Below the pieces are notes generated by a model, which had not been told where the DNA came from, did not search any database, and saw only the letters and a program-made list of their open reading frames with translations. Source: Gammaproteobacteria bacterium (GTDB taxonomy: Bacteria; Pseudomonadota; Gammaproteobacteria; HK1). Taken from it: a DNA stretch of 59,553 nucleotides. The DNA is taken from positions 1 to 59,553 of the forward strand of contig JAJFJT010000035.1 of assembly GCA_021773795.1 (NCBI GenBank). Direction: 5' to 3'. This document shows positions 35,960 through 43,241 of the stretch, piece after piece. Positions within the stretch are counted from its first letter, which is position 1. Every line of letters starts with the position of its first letter. Both the position numbers and the translations under genes were made by a program.

Positions 35960-36871
35960 TTATTTTTTTCTGGATAAATCCTCAAATAGAATTTCGACGA
36001 ACTGATCAGCGGTCAGAAATCCATTGGCCCACACGGCATCGAAATCCTTAGACGGAGCCAACTCCTGAATTTCCTCTAAGGTCTTTCCGTCAGAAATGTA
36101 ACTCCCCACCCGATCCCGCATGGCCTCCAACATATCGACATAGATAGAGAACTCCACCTTATTGGAGAGCGGGCCATGGCCAGGGATTATCTTCGTTTCA
36201 TCATTAATAATCGACAGGATCTGTTTTGCCGCCTCAATTACGCCGTTCACAGAGCCATCAGACGACACGTCGATGAAGGGATAAAATCCCGCAAAATAGA
36301 TGTCTCCGGTATGAACCACGTTCTCCTTTTCAAAGAACACAATCGCATCCCCATCGGTATGCGCATTCTGTACATGGAATATATTCGCCTCATCACCATT
36401 TAGATGAAATTTAATATCTTGGGTAAAGGTGATGACTGGCAGGGCCATTTTCGGAGCGGCTGGAACCGTCTTGTTGAAGAACGCGATCATCTGCTCCGAA
36501 TTCATGCGTCGGCGGACATTCTCATGGGCCACGATAATCGTGCCGCCCTCACCCATATGCTCGTTACCTCCAACATGATCAAAGTGCCAGTGGGTATTGA
36601 TGACAAAGCGAATTTTATTGTTGCTGATTTTGGAAATTGAGGCCCTGATCTTTTCCGTCAATGGTGCAAACTGATCATCAATCAAAAAGACCCCGTCCTC
36701 GCCCGCAGAGACCCCGATATTTCCACCCTTTCCTTGAAGCATATAGATATGATCCGACACTCGCTGCGTGCTTATCTGAACTGATTCAAAGTCCTCGCCA
36801 TAAACAATTGGAGCGCTAACAATAGCCGCTGTAATGCAACAGAGATGACCCAACAATCGATAGAAACGCAT
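35960..36871 (-). CDS. Secreted metallo-beta-lactamase-fold hydrolase
   Basis: A 303-residue MBL-fold protein with an N-terminal signal peptide (LLGHLCCITAAIVSAPIVYG, cleaved before EDFES). The metal site is NTHWHFDHVGGNEHM (HxHxDH, near 94-99), with VQNAHTDGDAIVFF and the final His in IIPGHGPLSNKVEF. The family includes periplasmic hydrolases of unknown substrate, sulfur-oxidation SoxH-like proteins and subclass B3-like enzymes. Base composition is lower in GC than neighbours, and a divergent AT-rich spacer follows, hinting at acquisition. Confidence 0.88.
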   Translation of the reverse strand: MRFYRLLGHLCCITAAIVSAPIVYGEDFESVQISTQRVSDHIYMLQGKGGNIGVSAGEDGVFLIDDQFAPLTEKIRASISKISNNKIRFVINTHWHFDHVGGNEHMGEGGTIIVAHENVRRRMNSEQMIAFFNKTVPAAPKMALPVITFTQDIKFHLNGDEANIFHVQNAHTDGDAIVFFEKENVVHTGDIYFAGFYPFIDVSSDGSVNGVIEAAKQILSIINDETKIIPGHGPLSNKVEFSIYVDMLEAMRDRVGSYISDGKTLEEIQELAPSKDFDAVWANGFLTADQFVEILFEDLSRKK

Positions 36872-36961
36872 TATCTAGCTCCTTAACTTATAATTTTTTT
36901 CAGATATTAGTGACTACATATTCGCCACGATAATATCGATCACTAATAAATATCGGACTAT

Positions 36962-38377
36962 CTAAAGGGTTCCGATAAGCAGCTTTCCAAGTTTCTCAAT
37001 CGCCTGCTCACGCTCTGTACTCCACGCCGGGGCATAGTTAATGCGAATATAGTTTCTATATTTCTGCTTTGCTGAAAACAGAGGCCCGGGCGTGATACTG
37101 ATTCTCTGCTCCATGGCCAGCCGGTAGAGTTTCATTGCATCCGCCTTCCCCGGCAATTCGACCCACGCCAAAAACCCCCCTTCTGGACGTGTAATGCGTG
37201 TCCCCTCTGGGAAGTATCGACTGATTAGATCTATACATATGTCCCGATTCTGACGGTATTGGCTACGCATAGTCCTCAGATGACGATCGTAGCCGCCATT
37301 TTCCAGATAATCCGCCACTGCTATCTGAGGTAGCGTCGCGGTCGCCATGCTGGTCACCAACTTCAGATGCTCTATCTTTCGGAAGTAGCGACCTGGGCTG
37401 GTCCAGCCCACGCGGAGACCGGGCTCCAGTGTTTTAGAAATGGAGGAACAGAGTAGTACGCGTCCATCATTGTCCCAGGATTTTATCGCCCGTGGTCGTG
37501 ACGGCCCGTAGCCGAGTTCTCCATAGATATCGTCCTCAATGAGGGGAAGATCATATTTCTCCAGCAATCGAATCAACGCTTCTTTTTTTTCATCCGGCAT
37601 GCAGTAACCCAATGGGTTGCTATACGCAGGAGTCAGCAAGCAAGCCTTGACAGGCCATTGTTCAAAAGCAAGCTGAAGGGCCTCCAGACTGACGCCGGTC
37701 TCAGGGTGAGTCGGGATCTCCAATGCCTTCATTCCCAGGGATTCAATCGCTTGCAACACACCATAAAAGCTGGGTGACTCAATGGCGATGGTGTCACCGG
37801 GTTGAGCGACCGCACGCAAGCACAATACCAACGCCTCCTGGCACCCATTGGTTATGACGATATTGTCGGGACTGAGTGCACAGCCGGAATCCACGGCACG
37901 ACGAGCTATCTGCAAACGCAGCTTTGGGTCACCCGGAGGAAAGGCATACCTCGTGGTGCGATTACGGGGATTTCGTGCGGCTTGGGCAAGCATCTGGTGC
38001 AGGCGCCGGATAGCAGGGGCCGAAGTATTGGGCAAGGCAGCGCCAAACTGGATCATTCGTGGCGCTTCGATCGCCTGAACCACCTCCATCACCAGTTCAC
38101 TGACGGTCACTTTACTGGGAGTGGGGGCTGGCTTGGACATGGCCGGAGGCAATGGAATTTGCGTCGGCAGGCTCACAAAGTAGCCGGACTTTGGGCGTGC
38201 CTCTATCAGCCGACTATCCTGCAATAGCCCATAGGCCTGCAGCACAGTAGAAGCACTGACCCCAAGCTGCCTGCACTGATGACGTACTGAGGGCAATCGG
38301 TCCCCTGGATGATAGAGGCCCTGGCCTATCTGCTCCCGAATCCCATCGGAAATTTTTGCATATAGCTTTTCAGGCAT
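36962..38377 (-). CDS. MocR-type regulator (GntR HTH plus aminotransferase domain)
   Basis: A 471-residue fusion of an N-terminal GntR winged HTH (LPSVRHQCRQLGVSASTVLQ near 29-48) with a class I/II PLP aminotransferase domain. The Schiff-base lysine is in LCSSISKTLEPGLRVGW and the PLP contacts in TPAYSNPLGY and LIEDDIYGELG. Members such as PdxR, GabR and DdlR regulate a divergent gene in response to PLP or an amino compound. Here the divergent gene is an EamA exporter, so regulation of amino-acid or amine efflux is likely. ATG 38377 is preferred to GTG 38386. Confidence 0.92.
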   Translation of the reverse strand: MPEKLYAKISDGIREQIGQGLYHPGDRLPSVRHQCRQLGVSASTVLQAYGLLQDSRLIEARPKSGYFVSLPTQIPLPPAMSKPAPTPSKVTVSELVMEVVQAIEAPRMIQFGAALPNTSAPAIRRLHQMLAQAARNPRNRTTRYAFPPGDPKLRLQIARRAVDSGCALSPDNIVITNGCQEALVLCLRAVAQPGDTIAIESPSFYGVLQAIESLGMKALEIPTHPETGVSLEALQLAFEQWPVKACLLTPAYSNPLGYCMPDEKKEALIRLLEKYDLPLIEDDIYGELGYGPSRPRAIKSWDNDGRVLLCSSISKTLEPGLRVGWTSPGRYFRKIEHLKLVTSMATATLPQIAVADYLENGGYDRHLRTMRSQYRQNRDICIDLISRYFPEGTRITRPEGGFLAWVELPGKADAMKLYRLAMEQRISITPGPLFSAKQKYRNYIRINYAPAWSTEREQAIEKLGKLLIGTL

Positions 38378-38411
38378 TATCAGCACCAGAACAGTTTGTA
38401 CTTATCCATAC

Positions 38412-38443
38412 CATAACAGAGCTATTACGACACCTCTGTTATG
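38412..38443. promoter_or_regulatory. Perfect 10-bp inverted repeat, candidate MocR operator
   Basis: CATAACAGAG and CTCTGTTATG are exact inverted copies with a 12-bp spacer, in the space between the MocR gene and the EamA exporter. Position and symmetry suit a dimeric regulator acting on one or both promoters. The surrounding sequence is AT-rich (TTATTTATATAATTA just after). Confidence 0.6.
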
Positions 38444-38528
38444 CATTATTTATATAATTACTGAGTCTGTACCGTTAACACTATTCCCGATAGCCTGATA
38501 ACCGTCAATAATAACTTTCTGCAACGGG

Positions 38529-39437
38529 ATGGATATGAGCAATCTGACAACTCTGCTACACAATCGGGAGACCCGGGGATGGTTCCTGGGTTTTATCGGC
38601 ATGCTGGGCTTTAGCCAGACTCTGGCCGCCACCCGCATTGCGGTCATTCACCTGGACCCCACTCTCGTCGGCCTGGGAAGGGTATGTGTGGCAGCCTTGC
38701 CAGCGGCGCTGTTCCTTGTCCTTTACGGTTCACCCCAGATGAACCGGCGGCAATGGCGCAGCCTGGCTGCAGTAGTGCTTGGCGTAGGACTGGGGTTTCC
38801 GCTTTTTTCAGCCCTAAGCATGCGTGAGCTTTCCGCATCGGCAGGCAGCGTACTCATCGCTATATTGCCGCTGGTAACTGCGATGGCGTCCCGGTTTATC
38901 GGTAATGAACGGCCTTCGCCGGGATTCTGGATCACGGCATTTAGCGGCGCGGTGGTGGTCACCAGCTTCGCGCTCAGACAGGATGATGGCCAACTACAGG
39001 CCGGCAGCGTGAGCCTGCTGTTGGCAGCGTTACTTGCCGGCTTTGGCTACGCCGAGGGTGGACGTCTGGCACGGGAGATCGGGGGCTGGCGGGTCATCTG
39101 CTGGGGGGTCGTACTGGCGGCACCGGTTGCCCTGATAATCATCGTATTATTTGCAGATCTGCCAACTGCTGCAGTGCCGCTTTCCGCCTACCTGAGTTTC
39201 GCCTATGTCGCACTCATCAGTCAGCTATTTGGTTTCTTTGCCTGGTATCAGGGACTGGCGTTGGCAGGGATCGCACGGGTGAGCCAATTGCAACTGCTGA
39301 TGCCTTTCCTGGGTCTGCTGGGTGCCGCCCTGCTACTGGATGAACCCCTGAGCCTGGAGTATTTCCTGTTCGCTGGCGCGGTCATCCTGATCGTGTCACT
39401 GAGCCGCCGCATGAAGATCGGGGTAGTCGAGCGATGA
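38529..39437 (+). CDS. EamA/DMT-family small-molecule exporter
   Basis: A 302-residue membrane protein with ten predicted helices in two EamA repeats (for example LGFIGMLGFSQTLAATRIAV in the first half and LYLSFAYVALISQLFGFFAW-like in the second). The drug/metabolite transporter family exports amino acids and other metabolites. It is divergent from the MocR regulator, a very common arrangement. Substrate unknown. Confidence 0.88.
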   Translation: MDMSNLTTLLHNRETRGWFLGFIGMLGFSQTLAATRIAVIHLDPTLVGLGRVCVAALPAALFLVLYGSPQMNRRQWRSLAAVVLGVGLGFPLFSALSMRELSASAGSVLIAILPLVTAMASRFIGNERPSPGFWITAFSGAVVVTSFALRQDDGQLQAGSVSLLLAALLAGFGYAEGGRLAREIGGWRVICWGVVLAAPVALIIIVLFADLPTAAVPLSAYLSFAYVALISQLFGFFAWYQGLALAGIARVSQLQLLMPFLGLLGAALLLDEPLSLEYFLFAGAVILIVSLSRRMKIGVVER

Positions 39438-39464
39438 GTTGTGTCACCACCATAAACTGCGGCG

Positions 39465-40103
39465 CTACCTATCGTGCACGTACTCTCCGGTCTTCAGATT
39501 AATGCTGGCACCGCAATCCGGTCCCAGACAATCCCGGTAGCGAATGCTGGCTGAGTCCTTTTTTCGGGCGACGAAATAGCGGATCTGGTAGGCACGCCGC
39601 GGGAAATGAGTGTTATCGAGTACTGGGGGCAATGCCGGCAAATAACCGGGGACCAAATCGCCCAGGGCGCGTGGATAGTGGCCTTGATCTTGCCGATAAC
39701 GAACCACTGCGGGGCGTAACTGCTGGGTGATAATCTCCCGCCGCTCAGCGGCCAAATGGCGTAAATCTGTCGGAAAGAAAGTGAATTTCACAAACAGCAC
39801 GAAAGCAGTTGCCAAAATCAAAATTGCCCAACGCCCGTAGGCAACCGATCTGCGACGTACCTCCAGATCCTTTTTCTGTATTTTCCGGGTAAAGCGCCTG
39901 AGCAGCACCGCAATCGCAAAGGCAAGCGCACACAGGCCTGCGTATTTCGCGCTGTTGATCAGATCATTCGGTGCCAACGACACCGTGAGCAAGGCCGCCA
40001 GAAAGAGCAGCCAGCTCACCAGGTACGACAGTACCGCGATGATATTCAGGCACAGGATGCCCACATGCCTTCCAATTCTGAGGAACCAGTCAGTTACATC
40101 CAT
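39465..40103 (-). CDS. Hypothetical membrane protein with pseudopilin-like C-terminal segment
   Basis: A 212-residue protein not matched to a named family. It has about four hydrophobic segments: two near residues 15-65, one after a basic patch (RRFTRKIQKKDLEVRRR) and ARWAILILATAFVLFVKFTF. The C-terminal soluble part reads LRPAVVRYRQDQGHYPRALG and DLVPGYLPALPP, a pattern found in type II/IV pseudopilin-like periplasmic domains, and ends with two cysteines (DCLGPDCG) that could form a disulfide. Function unknown. Confidence 0.6.
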   Translation of the reverse strand: MDVTDWFLRIGRHVGILCLNIIAVLSYLVSWLLFLAALLTVSLAPNDLINSAKYAGLCALAFAIAVLLRRFTRKIQKKDLEVRRRSVAYGRWAILILATAFVLFVKFTFFPTDLRHLAAERREIITQQLRPAVVRYRQDQGHYPRALGDLVPGYLPALPPVLDNTHFPRRAYQIRYFVARKKDSASIRYRDCLGPDCGASINLKTGEYVHDR

Positions 40104-40208
40104 AAGTGCGGGCGTGAATACCCGGCCGCCAATCTAACGGCGTGGGATCTGAGTTGGAATTTTCCCCGATGAAGGGGTTGGAGGCTCGCAAGGGTACCGC
40201 AAGCAATA

Positions 40209-40967
40209 TCAGACAAAGGTATCGACACTTGTACCCGCATCCATACCGATTTCGGTTGCCTTTATCACTTGACGCAGCTGGCCCCGTGTCGCCTCGGCAG
40301 AGCGCTGTGAACGAGTTTCGGGGGCATCGGACCGGGCGCTCACTCCATCCTGTTCACTGGAGATCGCTCCATCACCTTCCCGACTTTGCTCAACACCTTG
40401 CTGTGCCAGTTCAACCCGCGCTTGCTGCTCCATAACGCTAGCCTGAGTTGCAACTCGCTGGTCCTGTACGGATGGATTAGCCGGTGCCAACGCAGCCTGA
40501 CGTATCTGTTGGGCCTTGCGGATGGTCGCCTCAGGGTCACCAGGCACCCCGGAGGTGTCTATCCGAACCTCACCACCTACCGCATAGCGCTGGCCATCCG
40601 GACCCGTGGTAAAGCTGAAACTTGGGCCGCCATTGGCCAATCCACCCGAGGCGGAAAGATGGGCCTGCTCGTGGCTACGTACCTGCCGATCCCGTGCCTG
40701 CAACTGCTGTACCACACGCTGCTCATCGGCAGCCAGGTCCAAGCTGGCCGGGTCAGGCGTTACACCACGAGCTTGTAGGTTAGTGCTATCACTGGAAGGG
40801 TTGATACTTGCACCGGCTGATGCTTCGTTGACACGCTGAGCCGCTTCCGGCGCCAACGCCGGAACCACACCAGAACTGGCCGTCTCGGCACCAGCCGGAG
40901 CAGCCTTATTAACCCCAGCTGTCCCGGGCGGCTGTTTGAATCCAACGGTTGGCAATCCAATTTGCAT
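40209..40967 (-). CDS. SprA-related putative metalloprotease (CJM1_0395 family)
   Basis: A 252-residue protein with a low-complexity Ala/Ser/Pro-rich first 100 residues and a conserved core: ARDRQVRSHEQAHLSASGGL (HExxH-like HEQAH), TTGPDGQRYAVGGEVRIDTS, VPGDPEATIRKAQQIRQAAL and APANPSVQDQRVATQA. These are marks of the SprA-related / CJM1_0395 family, annotated as putative metalloproteases but not characterised. There is no signal peptide. ATG 40967 is chosen: the longer reading to 41096 crosses a hydrophobic, non-conserved stretch. Solitary gene next to tRNA-Phe. Confidence 0.82.
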   Translation of the reverse strand: MQIGLPTVGFKQPPGTAGVNKAAPAGAETASSGVVPALAPEAAQRVNEASAGASINPSSDSTNLQARGVTPDPASLDLAADEQRVVQQLQARDRQVRSHEQAHLSASGGLANGGPSFSFTTGPDGQRYAVGGEVRIDTSGVPGDPEATIRKAQQIRQAALAPANPSVQDQRVATQASVMEQQARVELAQQGVEQSREGDGAISSEQDGVSARSDAPETRSQRSAEATRGQLRQVIKATEIGMDAGTSVDTFV

Positions 40968-41236
40968 GAGTAATACCTGCAAATCATAGCGAATGAGCCA
41001 AATCGGCGGTTCTAATAACGCCGACATACCCAAGACAGTATAGAGGGGGATTGAAAAATGATTCTGAGACAGAATCGACCGATTCGTCAGGAACAAATCG
41101 GGACAGCCGAAGGCGGCCCGAAGGGTAACCGCCAGGAATGGCGGGCATCAGCCCCGAAAGGTGGTGAGATTCCGCCTGACCACAACGAGCCTCGCGCAGA
41201 CGGAGGTCCAAAATATTACAAAGAGGGAAAGGGAAA

Positions 41237-41312
41237 TGGTGGCCAGGGGCGGAATCGAACCACCGACACGTGGATTTTCAATCCACTGCTCTACCGACTG
41301 AGCTACCTGGCC
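41237..41312 (-). tRNA. tRNA-Phe (GAA)
   Basis: A 76-nt cloverleaf on the minus strand with encoded CCA. The acceptor stem is GGCCAGG / CCTGGCC, the D arm GCTC-AGTCGGTA-GAGC, the anticodon stem GTGGA / TCCAC with loop TTGAAAA (anticodon GAA), and the T loop TTCGATT in GGTGG / CCGCC. All arms pair perfectly. The 3' side lies ~270 bp from the SprA-like gene; yggX ends 50 bp upstream of it. Confidence 0.97.
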
Positions 41313-41362
41313 ATTGGGGAGGCGGTATTAAAGCGATCACGCCCCGGAGAGTCAAGGAAAAG

Positions 41363-41635
41363 TCACGCATCCGGCGAAACAAAGTCGGGCGGTGGGCTGG
41401 AATTTCCACCAAAGAAGAAGGACAGCATTTCGTCCTCGATAAATTTACGCGACTTCGGATCCAGGGGATTGATGCGATATTCGTTAATCAGCAGGGTCTG
41501 GCGGCCCATCCACTGCTGCCAGGCCTCTCGCGACACGTTCTCAAAAATACGTTGGCCCAATTCCCCCGGATAAGGGAGGGTCTCAAGGCCCGGGGCCTCT
41601 CGCTGAAGCAAAACACACTGTACGGTTCGAGTCAT
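41363..41635 (-). CDS. yggX: Fe(II)-trafficking / oxidative-damage protection protein YggX
   Basis: A 90-residue small protein that protects iron-sulfur clusters and is co-induced under superoxide stress in enterics. Landmarks are the N-terminal conserved cysteine (VQCVLLQRE), PYPGELGQRIFENVSREAWQ and QWMGRQTLLINEYRINPLDP. Full-length. The ATG overlaps the mutY stop (ATGA), the classic mutY-yggX arrangement of gammaproteobacteria. Confidence 0.96.
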   Translation of the reverse strand: MTRTVQCVLLQREAPGLETLPYPGELGQRIFENVSREAWQQWMGRQTLLINEYRINPLDPKSRKFIEDEMLSFFFGGNSSPPPDFVSPDA

Positions 41636-42687
41636 GAGGAATTTTCCTGGAGTTGAGCAAGCAAACGGGCCACTGGGGTCGGCAGGCCCGGTGCGCGCAT
41701 TTGCCCGTGTTTATACCAAAGAGCACCTTCGCCTTCCATCACCCGTGATGCCGAGCCAAGCTCCATCAGTACTGGAGCCATCTCCAATTTAAAATGGGTG
41801 AAAGTGTGCAATACCGGCTCCAGCCTATGTATCGCAACGGGGGTATGACCGGTCTGCTCCAGGCACCAGCCTTCTGCCTCCGCTGCTAAGGCACACTCCG
41901 GCACACTCCAGAGACCACCCCAGATTCCGGCTGGCGGGCGACGTTGAAGGAAGATGGCACCATCTTTCCGGCGCAAGAAGAGAAAGGCCTTGTTGCGTAG
42001 TGGCAATTTTCGGCGCGGGCGCGAGGCGGGCAGTTGCTGCGTTCGCCCCTCTGCCCGGGCCAGGCAATTAGCGCCTAAAGGACAACGCTCACAGTCAGGC
42101 TGATGCCGGGTACATAGGGTGGCGCCAAGATCCATGATGGCCTGGGTGTAATCCGCTACTTGCCGCTGTGGCGTATGGCCCTCCGCCAGAAGCCAGAGTT
42201 GCCGCAATACCCGCGCCGTACCCGGCCAGCCTTCTATCGCATGATAGCGACACAACACCCGCTTTACGTTGCCATCGAGGATCGCCTCACGTTGCCCCGC
42301 GGCAAGAGAAAGGATCGCACCAGCAGTAGAACGGCCGATGCCCGGCAAGGCACACAGTGCCTCACGGTCCAATGGCAACCGGCCGTTATACTGCTCACAG
42401 ATCACACGTGCGGAACGATGGAGATTGCGTGCTCGCGCATAGTAGCCAAGACCACTCCAGAGGCCGAGCACCGCATCAAGAGGAGCGGCGGTGAGAGCAC
42501 TCACGTCAGGGAAGTGCTCCATAAAGCGTTGGTAATAGGGCAGAACAGTAACCACCTGGGTCTGCTGCAACATAATTTCCGACACCCAGACCCGATAGGG
42601 GGTTATGTGCTGGCGCCAGGGCAACTCATGCCGCCCACAAGTGGCGTACCAGGCAAGCAGTTTTGGTGCGAAATCATTCTGACTCAT
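41632..42687 (-). CDS. mutY: A/G-specific adenine glycosylase MutY
   Basis: A 351-residue repair enzyme that removes adenine mispaired with 8-oxoguanine. The helix-hairpin-helix and catalytic region are GLGYYARARNLHRSARVICE and LPGIGRSTAGAILSLAAGQR, with catalytic Glu in the N-terminal EIMLQQTQVVTVLPYY. The 4Fe-4S ligands are CTRHQPDCERCPLGANC near residues 192-208. The C-terminal NUDIX-like domain (RRPPAGIWGGLWSVPE) is present. ATG overlaps the upstream SRPBCC stop. Confidence 0.96.
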   Translation of the reverse strand: MSQNDFAPKLLAWYATCGRHELPWRQHITPYRVWVSEIMLQQTQVVTVLPYYQRFMEHFPDVSALTAAPLDAVLGLWSGLGYYARARNLHRSARVICEQYNGRLPLDREALCALPGIGRSTAGAILSLAAGQREAILDGNVKRVLCRYHAIEGWPGTARVLRQLWLLAEGHTPQRQVADYTQAIMDLGATLCTRHQPDCERCPLGANCLARAEGRTQQLPASRPRRKLPLRNKAFLFLRRKDGAIFLQRRPPAGIWGGLWSVPECALAAEAEGWCLEQTGHTPVAIHRLEPVLHTFTHFKLEMAPVLMELGSASRVMEGEGALWYKHGQMRAPGLPTPVARLLAQLQENSS

Positions 42688-43241
42688 CGGTGTGAAAGCC
42701 TCGCCAACTGCTCCAGATTGATTACCGTCTCAACAGCCAGCTGGTGCAGCTTTTTCTTCAAGATCCATGGCCCAATGAGCGGCGGAATCCACTGTGATGG
42801 CTCCACCTCAGCACTAAATACGATGTGGGTAACGCCACTTTCAGGCCCACGAATTTTCCAGGAGAGCCGGCCATAATGAAAATCACTACCCACGGGGTCG
42901 ATGTCGCCCTGGAGTTCCCCTTCCACGGTCAGACGAAAATCGGTGATCTGATCAATATCAAAGCAGAAGATCAGCACACAGATGCGAGTCAGAATAAACA
43001 CGCGATCCCGACCGTCAGGGCGCTTTTCCAGCCAGCGACTTTCCTGGATGCTGGGGTGGATGCGGTGAAGGTGTGGATAATCGGTAAGCAGAGCCCGCAC
43101 CCGCTCGGCGGGCAAATCAATGACTGAGGCGACGCGAACGAGGTAGCGATCACCATCACGGCGAATTTCGCTGGAGGCTATACCCGTCGCCCAGGCAACG
43201 GGGAGAAATAATGCTAAGGCAAGGGCGCCACAAGCCCTCAG
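42684..43241 (-). CDS. SRPBCC (START-like) exported protein, non-canonical start
   Basis: A lipid- or hydrophobe-binding START/SRPBCC-fold protein: VASVIDLPAERVRALLTDYP, IQESRWLEKRPDGRDRVFIL, GDIDPVGSDFHYGRLSWKIR and a C-terminal helix (LKKKLHQLAVETVINLEQLA). The frame stays open from the asmA stop, and its first residues are a good signal peptide (LRACGALALALFLPVAWATG), yet there is no ATG, GTG or TTG before the internal TTG at 43115. A CTG at 43241, overlapping the asmA stop and preceded by AAGG, is proposed; ATT or another rare codon is possible. It sits within asmA-SRPBCC-mutY-yggX, all with 4-base overlaps. Confidence 0.75.
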   Translation of the reverse strand: MRACGALALALFLPVAWATGIASSEIRRDGDRYLVRVASVIDLPAERVRALLTDYPHLHRIHPSIQESRWLEKRPDGRDRVFILTRICVLIFCFDIDQITDFRLTVEGELQGDIDPVGSDFHYGRLSWKIRGPESGVTHIVFSAEVEPSQWIPPLIGPWILKKKLHQLAVETVINLEQLARLSHR

